Assembly (NCBI GenBank): GCA_965112735.1
Contig: OZ218956.1
Coordinates: 3,878,976 to 3,942,975 of the forward strand
Length of the DNA stretch: 64,000 bases
Source: Phaeosaccion multiseriatum
Lineage: Eukaryota > Ochrophyta, other classes
Direction: 5' to 3'
Each line of letters begins with the position of its first letter. The stretch's first letter is position 1. The notes below the pieces were generated by a model. That model made no database searches, had not been told where the DNA came from, and was given only the letters and a program-made list of their open reading frames with translations. The position numbers and the translations under genes were made by a program. This document shows, piece after piece, positions 20,332 through 35,074 of this stretch.

Positions 20332-23115
20332 TTACTTAATCTCATCCCAGCCCTCCGCACTCCGCACCAGAAAGTCTGCATCCATGAGCGGCGCATTTCG
20401 AATGGCGTACTGCAGCTTGGCCCTGCACACCTCCTTACTCGAGTAGCGCGGCAAGGCCAGACTAAAGAAGCACGTCTGCGCAACAGGCAGGTAGTCGTCT
20501 GCCACATTACCCCCACTCCCATCTTCCTTCTGCCCCTTCTCTCCGCCCTTTCCCAAGGGGTTGGTGAGCTTGAAGTTCATGGTGAAGTCAGCGGCGCAGG
20601 TGGGGAGCCGGCTGCGGCCGGAGCAGAAGTTGACGAAGCGGCCCTTGTCGTCGGCGCTCATTTCTCGCAGCACCTCCCACAGGAACTGCACGTGTGGCTC
20701 GGAGGGGGACACTCCGTCCTCGTACTCCGTGACTGGATGTGCATGGAGAGGGGTCACAAATGGCGGGGGGGAGCGGGGGCAGAGGCAGACAGAAGCAGAG
20801 ACTTGAGACTTGAGGTTCCCTCTCCTTTCCACTGACTCGTGCACTTCCCGCCTTACCTTTCTGCAGCAGGTCCACATCCACGTCGATCTGTCCGCAGAAG
20901 AGTGCCTCGGCCTCCTCCGGCGTGAAGAGCGCCAGCAGCTCCACGGGCAGCGCCTGCGCCAGGCCCGAGTACAGCGCCTCGAGGCACCAGTTGCCGCCCG
21001 CCAGCCGCAGGTTGCGGACGGCGGGCACGAGAGACCCCGGGGGCTCCCGATGGAGCCGCCTGCCATGGGATTGGATGGTATGGGACAGGGAGAGGAGAGG
21101 AGAGGAGAGGAGAGGGGACAGCACAAGGGCAGTGAGGGAAAGGGGTCCTACTTCATGCCTTGAAACCATTGCTAAGCTAAGCTAACACACTAACCCACCA
21201 ACCAAAAGCAAGTAAGGGGCAGGCCGCACAGTGGAGGGAGAGACAAGCACACAGATGAACTCACCCTCGGATCTCCGCCGCAGCCCGTGCGATGTCCGCA
21301 TCCGCCGCGCTCTGCTCCTCCTCCACCACATCCTCGAGAAGCTCGCGGGCCTCCTCCGCCTCCATGCGCCCCTTCTCCACGTCCGCGAGGCCCCTGTACA
21401 GCGCCGAGTCCACATCGTCTAACGCCCCGCCCTCGAGAGGCAGGCCCACCAGAGCTCGCCACGTCAGGCCCAGGGGCAGGGACAGGGGCACGTGTATCTT
21501 GTGCCTCCCCGCCACACCCAGCAAGCGGCCGAGGTGCCACAGCAAGAGGCGGCGCTGCTGCAAGCCCTCCTCCTCATCCCTGAGCTGCGGCGCGAAGACG
21601 AGTCTGTCCTGATTGCGGCCCGAACGGTTCTTCCCGTTGGGACAGGGCAGCAGCAGCTCCAACAGCCCCGCCGGCTCCTCCGCCACCGCCGTCCCGAACA
21701 CCGCTCTGTAGGGCCCTCCATGGTCGTCCACTCCCTCCCCCCTGAACTTGACGTAGAAGGCGCGCGCCTGCCCGGCGTCCTGCATGTGCACGAAGGACCT
21801 GCGCAGGCTGGCAGAGTCCAGCCCCGCGAGTTGGTGATACAACTGTCCGAACAGGCTGGCCTGCAGCTTGCCCTGGAAGGCCATGCCCTCCCCCTCGAGT
21901 GCCGCTGCCCGAGCCTTCATGCGGTTCAGCTCCACCTCGGGCAGAGCCTCGGGCCTCTCGTACTCGTCGGCGTTGGGGGCGGTGGCGGTGGTGGTCTCAC
22001 GCAGCAGCAAGGCCCAATGCCGGGTCTTGGTCTGTGTGAGGAGCAGCCCCCGCAGAGAGGAAAGGGCCGCGCCCACCGACGAGAGCACCCCCAGAGGCAC
22101 CGCAAGCTGCCCCAGCCCCAGGTGCACGGCCCTCACGTCCGCGGAGGTGAGCGTGAGCGGCGACTCGGAAGCTCTCGCCAGGTCCACAGCGGGCAGGGCC
22201 ATGGCCACGCTCCGGTTGAGCTCGAGCAGCAGCTGCAGACGGGCCGAGAGGGTCTGGCGAGAGAAGCCCGCCAGGGATGGCCATGACTGCGCGCCCCTGT
22301 GCAGCTCATCCTCCCCGATGTGCGCCACCCCTCCGGGCTCCCCCTTCCTGTTGCTGAGCGTGTTGGCGAGCCCCACAAGGGCCTCGTCAAGCGCCTGAGC
22401 GTCCTGACACCAGCCCGTGTCGCTAAAGAGCCGCTCCCAGTCCGCCTCGGAGGACGAGCGCAGCGGCGAGGAGGGCAAGGGGGGCAAGGAGGAGGTTGAT
22501 GCCCCATATGCCTCTGCTGATGCCCCATATGCCTCTGCTGATGCCGAGGTCGAGAGGGGGGCCTCCACGCTGCTCCCACTCTCCTTGCTCTGCCCCTCCG
22601 TGTCCTTCTCCCCCTCCTCCTTGACATCCTCCTTGGGCCCCTCCTTGCTGTACTCCTTCAGCACCACCTGCGCGCTGTGCAGCGCCACCTCGAGGCTCTG
22701 CAGGGTCCAGTACCACGCCGCCTCGGAGTCCTCGCCTTGGCCCTGGCCGCCCTTGTGCCCCTCCTGCACCCACCAAACCATGCCCTTCCTGGTCCCGATG
22801 ATGCGGCCCGACCCGTACGGCGTGGTGATGGGGTGTCCAACCTGCACCGCCGCGAAGGGCGCACACACCCGCCCCGCCACCTCTGTGAGCTTCTCCTGAC
22901 TCACGTCCACGAGCACCTCGAGCCCCGCCCGACTGAGGAAGGGCTTGCTGTTGCTGCGCCTCCCCCTTCCCTCGAGGGCGGCCCTGGCCCTCCGCTTGAC
23001 GGCTCTGCTGCAGTGGCGAGGCAGTCCGTCCAGGCCCAGGGCTTGGCAGCGCTTGGCGTGTTGAAGAGTCACCATCGCCTCCAGCATGTCGGCCTGATGT
23101 CATGACACGCACACA

Positions 23116-23146
<31 letters not shown>

Positions 23147-26100
23147 GCGCGCACAAGTCAAGACGACAGTGGGAGATTCAGGAGGAAGGAGGTAGGGGGC
23201 GCAACGTAGAGAAACACACGCGCAGGGGTCAGGGGTCAGGACGTGTATAGATACATGGGGTCAGGACATGGTCAGGACATAGGGGTCAGAGGGTCCAGGG
23301 GGTCCCAAGGAGAGCAAGCACCCCCCTTACCATGGCCCATGGCCGGCATGCTCCAAACAGTGCTGACTCAATCTTGATATCTGCATCAGTCTCTGCCCCT
23401 TTTCTTTGTATCTGCCTCAATCTCCTATCTCTCCCTCTCCCTCTCCCTCTCTTCCACTCTCTCTCTCTCTCTGCCCTACTCACTCACCATCTTGGCAGCG
23501 TGATGCCTCCCCCTCTGACTGAGCCATCTCCCCCCATCCACGCTCATCTGATCGCCCGAGCTCTTCATTCCGAAGCACGGGTACAATGCCGCACCCAAAG
23601 AGGAAGTGCCCTCACGAGCCATACGCCTGCACGTAGAGGGATGGGACAGAGGGACAGAGCAGATGAGTCAAGAGGGAGAGAGAAGGACAGCAGGCAGTGC
23701 AGGCAGTTGGCTTCAATTCGAGACACAGAAAACAAATCGCTGTACTCTCCCTCCTACGCGAACAAAAAGAAAGACCACCACAACTGGCGAGCACGTCCCC
23801 TACCTGAGGTGGTGATACGCGATGCCGAGCGGCGCCACGACGTGCCTGCCCACGCTAAAGTCCTCCCCGTCCAGGAGGAAGCTCAGCGTACCCCGGTCCA
23901 TGTCCAGCAGCACGCCGACTCGGTCACCCCCCTTGTAGTAGGCACCGTACATGGTTTCGCTGCCGTATGCCTGGCAGGCTCGGTAGTTCAAAAAGCCGTG
24001 GCCGCTCCAGCTGACGAAAGAGAGAAGGTAGAGAGGGGAGGAGAGGGAGAGGAAGATGAAGAAGAAGAAGAATTTAGAGTGCGCGAAGAACAGGGAGAGA
24101 GATAAGTCTAGTCCTGAGACGCCCTAGACAGAAGTAGTCGCGAACGACAACACGATGCTAAGAGAGGCAACACCAGATACACACAAGATACACACCGTTT
24201 ATCCACCCTATACCCTGCCCATAACACATACGCCCTCACACGCTCTCACACGCCCTCACCTGCCCAGGGGGACGGCCCTCCCCTCTCTCGGCTTGGGGCT
24301 GACTCCGATGAACATGCTGCCCCAGTTGCACTGGTCCACGCGCACCTCCCAGTAGTGCACGCCCGACTTGAACCCGCGACTGCCGAGCACCATGGTGCGA
24401 GTCCCCCCGCTGCGACACGTGGCAGTGGCTAAGTCTGCGCTGAGGCGGATGCCGGGCCCTGCGTGCCTGCGGTTCATGAGGAAGAAGCACGAGGAGCAGG
24501 CCTCGAAGGTGCCCTTGACCGTCACCTCCACAGCAGCGGCCTCCTCCTGCGCCTCCTGCGCCTCCTGCCGTCGCTCCATCTGCTGCCGCTTGCTCCTCCT
24601 GCTCCTCACCGCCGCCCTCCTCAAGGCCTCTGCCTGTCTGCTGCCATCCTCCTCTTCGGCGGGGCTCACGACCCTCCTCACGATGTGGTCCTTCTCCGAG
24701 ATCCACCCCACGCAGTCCTCGGGCGCCGCAACCCTCAGCCGCATGGTGCCATCCTCCAGTCTCAGTCGCTCGCTCACAGACACGACGGTCCCGTTCGGAG
24801 CACCACCTCGCTCGGCCCCATCCAGCTCCGCGGTCTCACGCACCATGGCCCCTCCCGGGCACACGATCCTGTACTGGAGCGGCCTCTGCGGGCAGGGCAC
24901 GTGCCTGAGCACCTCCACCACTTCCTCCTCCGCGCCGCCCCTGAGCCGTTGACTGATCCAGCCCAGGGGGGTGAGCAGCCGTGGAATGCCATCCGGAGTG
25001 AGCACGCGGGCCGTGGCGATGGTCTCTGTGCCCTTCGCCATATTGCCCACCACCTGTCACGACAAGTCAGTAAAATATCAGTCCGGGGCATTAGTCACAA
25101 GTTCGTGATATCAAAAGATCAGATAAGACAAGTTTTACCTCGGAGGCGTCTATGTCCACGCCGTCGCGGATGGTGGCGCCCTTGGAGAAGAGCACTCGGA
25201 AGGTCCAGTAAGGGGGGGTGGGCGAGGCGGAAGTAGAAGTAGAGGAAGGCTCCGCTGCAGCGCTGCCGGCGTCCTGCTCCTCGCCCTTCTTGACATCTTT
25301 CACCTCCTTGCCCTCCTTGCCCTCCTTGCCCTCCTCCTCCTCCTCTTTCCCGTCGCCGAGCCCCGTCTTGGACTCCGCCACGTCATCGCCGCCGCCCTGC
25401 TGCTGCTCCTCCTCCTTTCGCTGCTGCTGTATCACCAACTGCTCCTGTTTTGCCGCGAGGCGCCTGTACTTCTTCCTGCGGCTCCTCAGGCGGGCCGAGA
25501 CATTCCCCCCCGTCAGGGGGCCACCTCCGCTGCCATCCTTCAAAGAAGCGGGGACATCACCCCCCTTCCTTGCGCCCTTGACGCCCTCTCCCTCCGCCTT
25601 GGGACTCGCACCACTCGCACCACTCGCACCAATGGATGCAGCGCCACTCTCTTGGCCCTCGACCTCTCCCTCCTCCCCCTTCGCCGGTGCGTCGGCAGCG
25701 GGGCTCACCCCGCCCTTAGCCTTGGCCTTGGCGTCTTTGCTCCGCCCTGCCCGCCCTGCCACCGCTGCCGCCTGCTTCTTTCGCCACTCCGTAAGGAGCG
25801 GCTCTGCCTCCTCGGGCGTGGCCTGCCTTGTCTTGTTGCCCTTGCTGAACATCCACACTTCCGCAGCGAGCTCCACCTCGTCGTCCTCCACCTCCCCTCC
25901 CTTCCTGCCGCTGTCCGCCTCCCCCTCTCCGCCCCCCTTTCTCCTCCCCGCGTCGTCTCCCCCCAGTCCGCAGATGCGCCTCCCCTGCTGGCCGCCCTTG
26001 CCGCTCCTATCCCCCCTGTCGCGGTCCTTCTTCTTCCTCTGCGGTATGAGGCGGTGGCCCTCCTTGGCCCCTTGCCCCCCCCGCCCTCCTCCCTCCTCCT

Positions 26101-29100
26101 CCTCCTCCTTGCCACTGCCGCTGTCTTTGGCCGTCTTGTTGGTCTCGTTGTGTACCAAGTCTACCCACAGATGCAATCCCTCCTGCAAGTCGTCCTCCCA
26201 GCGGCCTCTGAAGTACCCGAAAGGCTTGCTGAACTTGAGTGTGCCCTCCCCCCTCCTCCTCCCCTCTGTCCACTCTCCCTCGAAGCTGATGCGCTTCTGT
26301 GGGTCGTCTTTGCGGTACCTGCGTGTGCCTCTCCCCTCCTTGAGCCCGAGCAGCAGCACAGAGTCCCCGAGAGACGTTAGAAGCGTACAGGGGCGAATGC
26401 CCGCACCCCCTCCATCCCCTCGACCCGCCCCCATGCCCTCCACGCTGAGCGGCTTGCCAATCTCGACGTTGTTGCGCAGGAACTGCACAGTCTTGACGCT
26501 TGCGTCCATGTCGAGTTCCACGCCCACCACATCTCCATCGCCGAAGCCCCCCCCCCCCGTGGGAGAGGAGGAGGGAATGCCCTTGCTGTGCTCGTCGTGA
26601 CCGAGCTGCAGGGAGGGAGGCGCCTTGGTGGTGGACATGGCGCTGCCCATATTGCTGCTGCTGCCGGTGCTGATGCTCCGCTCCACCAAGAGCTGCGGAG
26701 GCCGTCCACCTGCCTCTCCTTCCCCACCCCCCTCTCCCGAACCCCCCGAGGAAGCAGACCCTGGGGGCACAAGCCCGGCGGGTGCTTGCACTTCAGGCTT
26801 GCCCTCGGCTCTGTCGCTGAGCACCTCGTCGCACACGCCCACGCTCGTCCCTCCGCCGCAGCTCAGCACCCGCCACTCCCACAGCCACTTGCCACTCGTG
26901 TATCCGAATGGCTGCTTCGTGACGCCTCCTGCCTTCTCCCCCCCCTTCTCCTCTCCCTCCCCCTCGCCCCCTCCCTTCTCCTCCTCCTCCTCTTCCTCCT
27001 CTGGGCTCTGCATGCTCTGCTGCAGGACCTCGACAGTGACGAGAGCTGGACCCTCTCCACCACTCGCCCCCGCCTCAGAGCCGGAGCCACTGCACCCACC
27101 AAAGCCACAGCCCACGCTGTCCGCCGACAAGCTCACGAAGCGGCAGTTGGGGCCGTTGAGGCGCACGGGAGACACGAAACCGCTCAGCCCCAGGGGGGAG
27201 GGGCAGGCGGTTTCCAGCACGCCGTCTTGCTGCAACTGCTGGAGTTCATGCAGTTGCTGCAACTGCTGAATCTGCTGCAGCTGGAGCAGCTCCTGCACCT
27301 TGGCTCGCAGCTCGTTCCGCTTCTCCCTCTCCTCCAACCTCATGCTCCTCTCCTCTCTCCCACCCCCGCCGCTGACCTCCGTCTCCCCCAGCCCACCGGT
27401 AGAGCTGCTGCTGGTGTAGCACCAACTGCTGGAGATATCCGCGGCCACGCACCGCCGCGTCAGCCGGACCACGTCAATGCGCATTTGATTGGCGCTGCGA
27501 TTCGCGCTGGAGCCCAACTTGTCCATGAGGGGCAGCTTATGCCTCACTTCCCACTCGCCCTTGAGGCTACCGTCCTCTCCCATAGGTCCGAACTCCCCAG
27601 TGAGACGAATGCCCTCCACCCAGCCCAGCGTGCCGGGGCAGCCCTGCACAAGCTGCCCCACCGTGGCTTGGAGTCTCTGCACGTCGGACTCTGTCTGTGA
27701 GGTGAGTGTGGAGGTGAGGCCCTTCCTCGTCACCTCACCGCTGATGAGGGCGATGGCGGCCTCCTCCGGCCACTCAATGCACCCCTCCACGGCGTTCCCT
27801 AACCCCGTCCGACGGTACCTGAGGGTGAAGGCCTGCGTGCTGCTCCTCACCCAGAAGCCCTGCCCCCCCTGCACAGGGTCGCGGTGAAAGCGGCCGGTGA
27901 GCTCCACCACCTCCTGCTCCTCCTCCTCCTCCTGCCCCTCCCGCTCCGCCTGCTTGGCCTGCCGCTCCTGCTCCTTCTGATCCTTCTGCATCCGTCCCAC
28001 CCCGGACGTGTGAGCCCCCGGCTCGAAGCCCACCGCCGTGAGCAGCTCCCATCTCGCCACGTTCTTGAGCAGAGGCACGGGCGAGTCGACAGCGTCCATG
28101 TCGGCCCACTCGCAGCCCTTGGCGGCGCAGGTGGGGTGTGCGAGGGTCCAGTCCTCGACTGCCCGATTGTCGAGCGTCCACAGCCCTACGAGGCCGGTCA
28201 CGCCCCCCACGGCGAGGAGAGCGTCCCTGCGCAGCTCCGGCCCGGTCTTGGCCTGGCGCCAGTAGCGCACCTGAGGAGAGAGGCATAAAGGAACAAAGAC
28301 ATGTTGTAGAGGCCGTTAGAAGCGGCGCGGGGAAGGCCAGATAGAGAGACAGTGGTGCAAGAGAAGACAAGGGGCAGGCAGCAATACAGGCCTTGTGAGT
28401 ATGAAAGGCGGCTAGTACGCCGCTTCCCTTCCCTCCCGCCCGCTGCCACCCCCTCACTCACTCACTAACTCACTCCCTCCCTCCCTCCCTCCCTCCTCCC
28501 CTCCCTCCCTCTCGCCCTCACCTGCGCCAGACTGCCGGTGAAGCTGCCCGGGATGGGCACTTGCGCAGCGGTGATGTTGCCTTCCGACAGCCCCAACCCG
28601 CTCTCCGCAGCCGCCACCGACAGAGCCCTCGAGGGGTCGAGGCCGAAGCTGCCGAGGGGCAGACACACATGAGCGGGCACGCTGCCCACCTCCACCCCGT
28701 CGGCGAAGAGCGTGACCTTGTACTCCGGGGTACGCGTGGCCACAAAGGCGAGGTGCACCCAGCGGTCGGTGGGGCACACGTAGTCGAAGGCGCGGTCCTT
28801 CTCCCCGGGCATGCCCACAGACACGCATAGCGCCTCGGGATGCACGAGGCCGTTGTCGTTGTCCTTGTCCTTGTCCTCATCGCCTTCAAAGCTCGCTCCG
28901 CTGAAGAGTCTCCCCCCTGCTCTGAGCTTGATGTGCCCAGAGGGGGAGCTCGCCAGGTACTCAGCAGGGACGCTATCACCTCCAAACTCCACAGACTGCT
29001 TCACCAGAGGGACAGTCACTGTCCTCGCCCTCTCCGCCTCTCCCTCCCTCCAGGCCCTCCCCCCTCCTCCGCTGCTCTTGCCGCCCCTCCTTGCTCCCCC

Positions 29101-32100
29101 CCTTGACCCCCCGGGTCCTGACACCGCCTCCACGGACGATCTGCGGCCGATGCCTCCGCTGCGCACCCTCATGCTGTTGCCGCCTCCGCCCCCTCGGACC
29201 GTTCTTTGGACAATACCTCCTCGGGCCGTGCCAGGTCGGCTGTCCCCCCGGGGGAAGGGGGAGGCCGCTGCTCTCGCCGACGCCGCGGTTGCCCTGAGGA
29301 TGAGGCCGAGTCCTGACACCGAGTTGTCTTGGGGTCTGGAGCCCAAGCTTGGGGCGCACAGAGGAGGCTCTCCCTCGAGGTGGTGCTCCTCCTCCGGCAC
29401 GTGCGGTATCAGTTCGAGGTCGAGATCCAAGTCCTCCTCGACCATATCCATGTCGATATCTCGGACCCCCTCCTCCGCCTCCAGCTGCTGCTGCTGCTGC
29501 ACCAGCTGCTGTACCTGCCTCCTCTGCGCCACCGCCAGTGCCTGCCGCTGCATGCGGATGGCCTCCATAGCTCTCCTGGCCTCCTCCTCTTCCTCTTCGT
29601 CCTCTCCCCCGCCCATCATGTGTCCCATGCTGGCCATGTGTTTGTCCATAGAGTCGAACACTGAGCCAGCCATGGCCAGGCCCTCCTCGTCCTCAAGGTC
29701 CAGGCCGGCCATGGCCATATGCTCCTCGAGCCGCTGCTGCTCCACCTCCAACTGCTGCTGCTGCATCGCCAACTGCTGCTGCTGCACCACCAACTGCTCC
29801 TCCTGCTGCATGGCCGCTTCTTGTACCGCTTCTTGCGCGGCAATGGCCTGCTCAAGCCGCCGTTCCGCAGCCGTCCTCGACACCGGCGCTGCCGCAGCCT
29901 CAGCAGCTTCAGTTGGTGGTACAGCAGCAGACTCTGCAGCAGCGCCAGCCTCGGCCCCTTCCCTCAGTCTTGGAGAAGGCCTCTTGGCCGGCTTGATCCA
30001 GAACTCCGCCGTCCAGGGGGCCTCCAGGTCTGCGCTCTTCCTGCCCGAGGAGGCGGAGAGGAGCGACACCGCCGCCTGCGGGGAGGGGAACACGAGCACA
30101 GAGCGTCGACTGCCATCCTCCTCTCTGTCCGTATGACTGCTCTGCTCCTTCGCGGCCGTGCTGCTCTCCTCCTCCTCCTCCTCCTCCTCCTCCTCGCCAT
30201 CCTGCCCCTCCCCCTGGAGCTGCTGTACAACCCCCTCCGCGAACTCGGCCGTGGCCACTAGGTCCAGCACGGCCTGCAAGGGCCGAGACAGCAAAGGAGA
30301 GTCTTCGCTCTCCGAGTACATGCGCCGCCCCGCCAAGGCCCGAAGAGGCGCCACGGGCAGAGAGGAGAGCGCCGCCCGCAGAGAGCGCAGCCCCTCCGTA
30401 TCACCAACTGCTGCAGTGTAGGGAGGCGACGTGCGCTCGACGAGGTGGCTGAGCATTCGGCTGAGCTGCGCACACACCTTCTGCTTGAGGCTCAGAGAGG
30501 CCGACTTGAGCCCCACCGCCCACATGCCAAACACGCGCAGCACCGTGTCGCTGCTACTGCTGCTGCTGCTACTGCTGCTGCTGCTGCTGCTGCTGCCCAT
30601 ATGACTGCTTCTTCCCTCCCTTCTCCAAGCAGCCTCCAGCACTATGCCTGTGGCCCAGGCGCAGAAGGAGGGGCGGGGGTGGCGCAGACAGTGTGCGTCG
30701 CTGTCGTCCCCACCTTGAGGCGAATCTGCCCAGCTAAAGTCCATGTAGGTGCGTCCTGCAGCCAGCCGGACCTGTTTGGAAGAGAGGTGGGGGGGAGGCG
30801 CAAAAAGGGACAGACAAATGCCACAAGATCACAAGGGTCAGGGGAGGAGGCCAAGCTTCCTTTCGTTGAAGAGGAAGGGGTATGGGAGGAGGGTGCATGC
30901 ATGCCAGCGAAAGAGTACAAAAACAAGCCCTACTCCCTCCAAGCTCGCCAAACCTCACTAACCTGTTGGGAGACGCTCCGCAGCAGCGCACCCTCCAGGT
31001 GCCTCCAAAAGGGGACGGGTCTCTCCCCGGGGGGGCTTCGTCCGTCCCCGCCCCCTCCTCCATCGGAGCTGAGCAGCGCCAGGAGGAGTGGCCCCAGGAC
31101 GGCGTGGAGGGTGCGGAAGGCCGAGGAAGGGGGCAGCAGGCTGGGGGCGGTGGGCGCGTTGTCTCCGTTCTCGCCTTGTGGGCCGATCACGGGCCACCAT
31201 GAGGGGTACCAATCGCCTCTGAAGAGCAGCAGCTGCAGCAGCGACACAAGCCGCCCGGCAGTCAGCCCCGCCCTTCGCCGCCGCAGCTTGGGCTTGGGCT
31301 CCTCCGTCAGCGCGCCGCCCTCACCCCCCTCCTCCTCCTCGGTGCTCTCACTCGTCGACGTCTCCTCCTTGGCCGTCTCCCTCGCCCCTTCGCTGAGCAG
31401 AGCCACCATGAGCTGGTCGATGGCTCCGCTGCCTCTGCCACTGCCTCGCCCCCCCTCACTCTCCGCCCCGGCCTGGAGCAGCACGGTGAGGAGCAGGTGC
31501 CTGGCGTGCAGAGTGGTGAGCGTCCTGTAGTTGGCGAGGAGCCGCGCACACACCTCCTCTGCCGACAGGGCTCCTGCCGCCTTCCACCCACCCGCCACAG
31601 ACGAGTGGCCCATGACGCGGCTACGCTTGGCGGCGCTGTGAGTGGGCAACGCGTGGAGGTCGTCTCCATACTCCCTCCTCCCCCTCTGTGCCCCGCTGAG
31701 TGCCCCTGCCGGTCCCGTCTTGGCCACACACAGGCGACTGCTGGTGCTCGGAAGCCTCCAGCCCTGTCTCGTACCGAAGAAGCGGTCCTCACGGCGAAAG
31801 CCCTCCGCGCCGGCCTCTCCCTCCAGACAGTCCTTGACGGCTTCTCGCGCCGCTCGCTCCTCCTCCTCCTCACGCCCGTCCTCCGCTGCGTCGTCGTCGT
31901 CTTCTTGTTCATCCCTCCTCTGGACCAGTCTCCCCTCACCCCCAGCTGCACCTGCGCTCTGCCCCAGCCCCTCACCCTCCAGCGCGGGCCCTAGACACTC
32001 AAGAATGGAGCCTTTGTGCGAGGCCCACCCCGTGACTGGCGCCAAGACCCTGAGCCTCCTTGTGCCGCTGGAGGTGAGCTGCGTGCGGTCGTGCGCGTCG

Positions 32101-33173
32101 GGCGCAACGATAATATCCGTCCCTCTGCGCAGAAGGGTTACTTGCGGCGAGTCCAGCTCCACGCCGCTGCGCACACGCGCCCCGTCCTGGGCCACCACTC
32201 GGTAGCGCACATTGGGCACGGAGGAGGAGGAGGAGGAGGAGGAGGAGGGGTGGGGGGCTGCTGCTCCACCAACTGCTGTACCAACTGCGTTTGCCGCTGC
32301 CCTCCCGCCCCCACTTCCACCGAAGACGTTCCTCCGAACGGGCATGCCCAGCCCCTCAATGGGCCTGCCCATCCTCTGTCCTGACACCCCTTGGCCGTGG
32401 TCGTCGCTGTCCTCCTCGACAAGGTCCACCACAAAAGCCGCCAAGTGCCGGTTTGGCCCTCCGGAGTGGTGGTCCCTCCTCCTCCTCATCCGCGCGTGCA
32501 GCGCCTCGGTCAGTCGCGCCTCGCCCTCCCCGGGGGGGGGCTGTGCCGCCCCGGGGCTCAAGTCTCGGCGCAGTGTCCACCCCAGGGGCTCCCTGCGGTG
32601 CAACCTGCCGCACAGATCACACATGAAGGTGTCCTCCTCCTCGTCGTCCTCGTCCTCGTCGTGATCCTCATCCTCTTCATCTTCATCCTCATCCTCGTCC
32701 TCCTCGTCCTCGTCGTATGTCTGGTCCGAGTCCTCTTCGTCATCCTCCTCATCCTCCTCCTCCGGCAGCCTCACATGGAGCCACTCCCCGTACTGCCCAA
32801 CCGCAATGAGCTCGTCTCCCTCGTGTGCAAGGGCCAACACCTCCGCTGCCTCGCTGGGGTCCGCCCACAGGCTGACTGAGCAATTTCTCCCCCCGCCCCC
32901 ATCCGCTGCCACCCCCCCTGCGACGACTCTGAAGGGCCTGGGCCAAGCGCCGTCTCCCCCTCCCTCGCCCGCTCCTCCATCCCCTCCCCCTCCTCCGCCG
33001 CCCCCACCCCCCCCATCGTCGGAATGCTCGTCCTCATCGTCATCGTCGTCGTCGTGATCATCGTCGCCCCCGCCCCCGGACCGCACGATGGACTCTCTCC
33101 GTGACTCCTTGTCGGCCTCCATCTGCTGAATCACCAACTGCTTCTCGTCCTCCTCCTGTTGCTGTCTCATTAA

Positions 33174-33204
<31 letters not shown>

Positions 33205-34680
33205 CCCTCCCCTCCGAGAGACTCAATGGCGTTATCTGGCGCACCCCCGTCCGTCATGGCCACAGCGAGGCGCATGCTCTGCTCTGCCTGGCGCAGGAAC
33301 TCAATCACATTCTGCTCCCCCTCCGCCTCCTCCTCCTCCTGCTGCTGCATCTGCTCCTGCTGCATGTGCATCTGCTGCATGATCTGCTCCTGCTGCATCT
33401 GCATCTGCTGCTGTATCACCAACTCCTGCCGTCGCTGCTCCTCCTCCTCTTGCCCTCCGTGCTCCTCCCTCTCTGTCTGCTGCCTCTCATCGTGCCCCTC
33501 CTCGTCATCCTCAAACACCATTGCATCCATCACATCTGGCAAGCCCCCCTCGGCCTCACTCCCCGCCAGCGCGTCTCCGTTGGAGAGGATCCAGTTCAGC
33601 GCCGCTTCGATGTCTCCACCCGTCTCGAGCAGCGCCCTTCTACACCAGGACAGGGGGAAGCCCATCTCCGCCATCTGTGAAGCCAGGGGCGATATCGCAG
33701 CCTCGATCTCACTGCGAGTGGCCACCACACGAGCACCCCCCCCCCCCGCGGGCGGAGGGGGACGGGGACCTAAGTACTGCTCTCGCCCCCCCCCTAAGCC
33801 TTCCGACTGAGAGTGGCGAGAATGAGGCGGCACCGGGTGGTGCGGCGAGTGCGGTGAATGGCTGCTGGAGAGGGCTAGCGAGTGCTCCATCTGGGCCTGC
33901 TCCAGATGGGCCGCCTCCTCCATGGCCTGCATCACCAGCTCGCGCTGCTCCCGCACAGCTGCCGAGTCGCGCTCTCTGTCGTCTCTCTCTGCGGCCCTGT
34001 TGTCCACTCTGTCCACCCTCAAGGCAGAGCTCTTGTCCTTCTTGCCCCTCTTGCTCTTTTTCCTCCTATTCCTGTCCTCCTCTCCATCGTCTTTGCTCTC
34101 AGTCCTCTCCGCTGCTGCTGCCTCCATCTTGGACTCACCCCTGCCGCTGAGGTGGTCATCGTCGTCGTCGTCGTCGTCGTCGTCGCCCCCTTCCCCGCCA
34201 CCACCGCTACCGCCTTTGCTGTCCTTCTCCTCTCTCCTCTTCTGCCTCCGCTCCTTCCTCTCCCTGTCCTTCTCCTCCGCCTTCCTCCTGTCCTTCATGT
34301 CCTGCAGCTGAAGGTGCTGCCACTGGAGCACCAACATGCCCGTGTGCTCCTCCAACACAGGCACGTCACCAAGTCCCGTGGATGAAGTGCTCTCCACCCC
34401 CATCTCCAGCAGCACCGCCCCCGGGCCATGACCCACGGCCGCCGATTCCGTAACCGCTGCAATCTCGGCCCCGAATTTGCGAGCCAGCGGCGGGTGCCTG
34501 AGGAGCAGCTGCGCGGCCCGCATGACTTGGCAGCGGAAGGCGAGTGCAAGCAGCTCCAAGGGCAGGGGCTGAGGCCCGGAGTGACGGCGATCCTTGCCCC
34601 CCGTACATGCTGCCGCTGCTGCTGCTGCTGCTGTTGCCGCCGCCGCCCCTTCTCCCTCTGTAACGCCCCCCTGCTGTTGT

Positions 34681-34725
<45 letters not shown>

Positions 34726-35030
34726 TCCTGCTGCTGCCGCCTCTGCTGCTCCGTGGTGATGGCCTGAAAGTTGTCTAGAAAGGCCTCCATGCCCCTGTCC
34801 AGGCACCACAGCTTGAGCACATCAAGCATGCGCCGCACGAGCAGAGCGGGCACCACTCCGGCCACCAGGGGCACCTCCGGGGTGGGCCGCAACACGTCCA
34901 AAGACAGAGTGCGCACAGCTGGCGCAGTCTGTGACACGGCAGGAGCGCCAGTGGCGGCTCCAGCAGCGGCACTGGCAGCCACCGCCGCGCCGCTCCAGGG
35001 GTCCTCCACAGGGACCACTTGCGCCACTCC

Positions 35031-35074
<44 letters not shown>

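Noticed and set aside
21826-21841. A further motif A copy in the HECT domain (read as LYHQL)
   Set aside because: Only 12 core bases match, it has no CAG context, and the residues lie in the generally conserved HECT region, so chance is likely.
25218-26600. 460-codon + strand frame opposite HECT exon 12
   Set aside because: Ser/Pro/Leu-rich antisense of an acidic and Gly-rich coding region; no domain, and the - strand encodes SPRY and MORN-like sequence.
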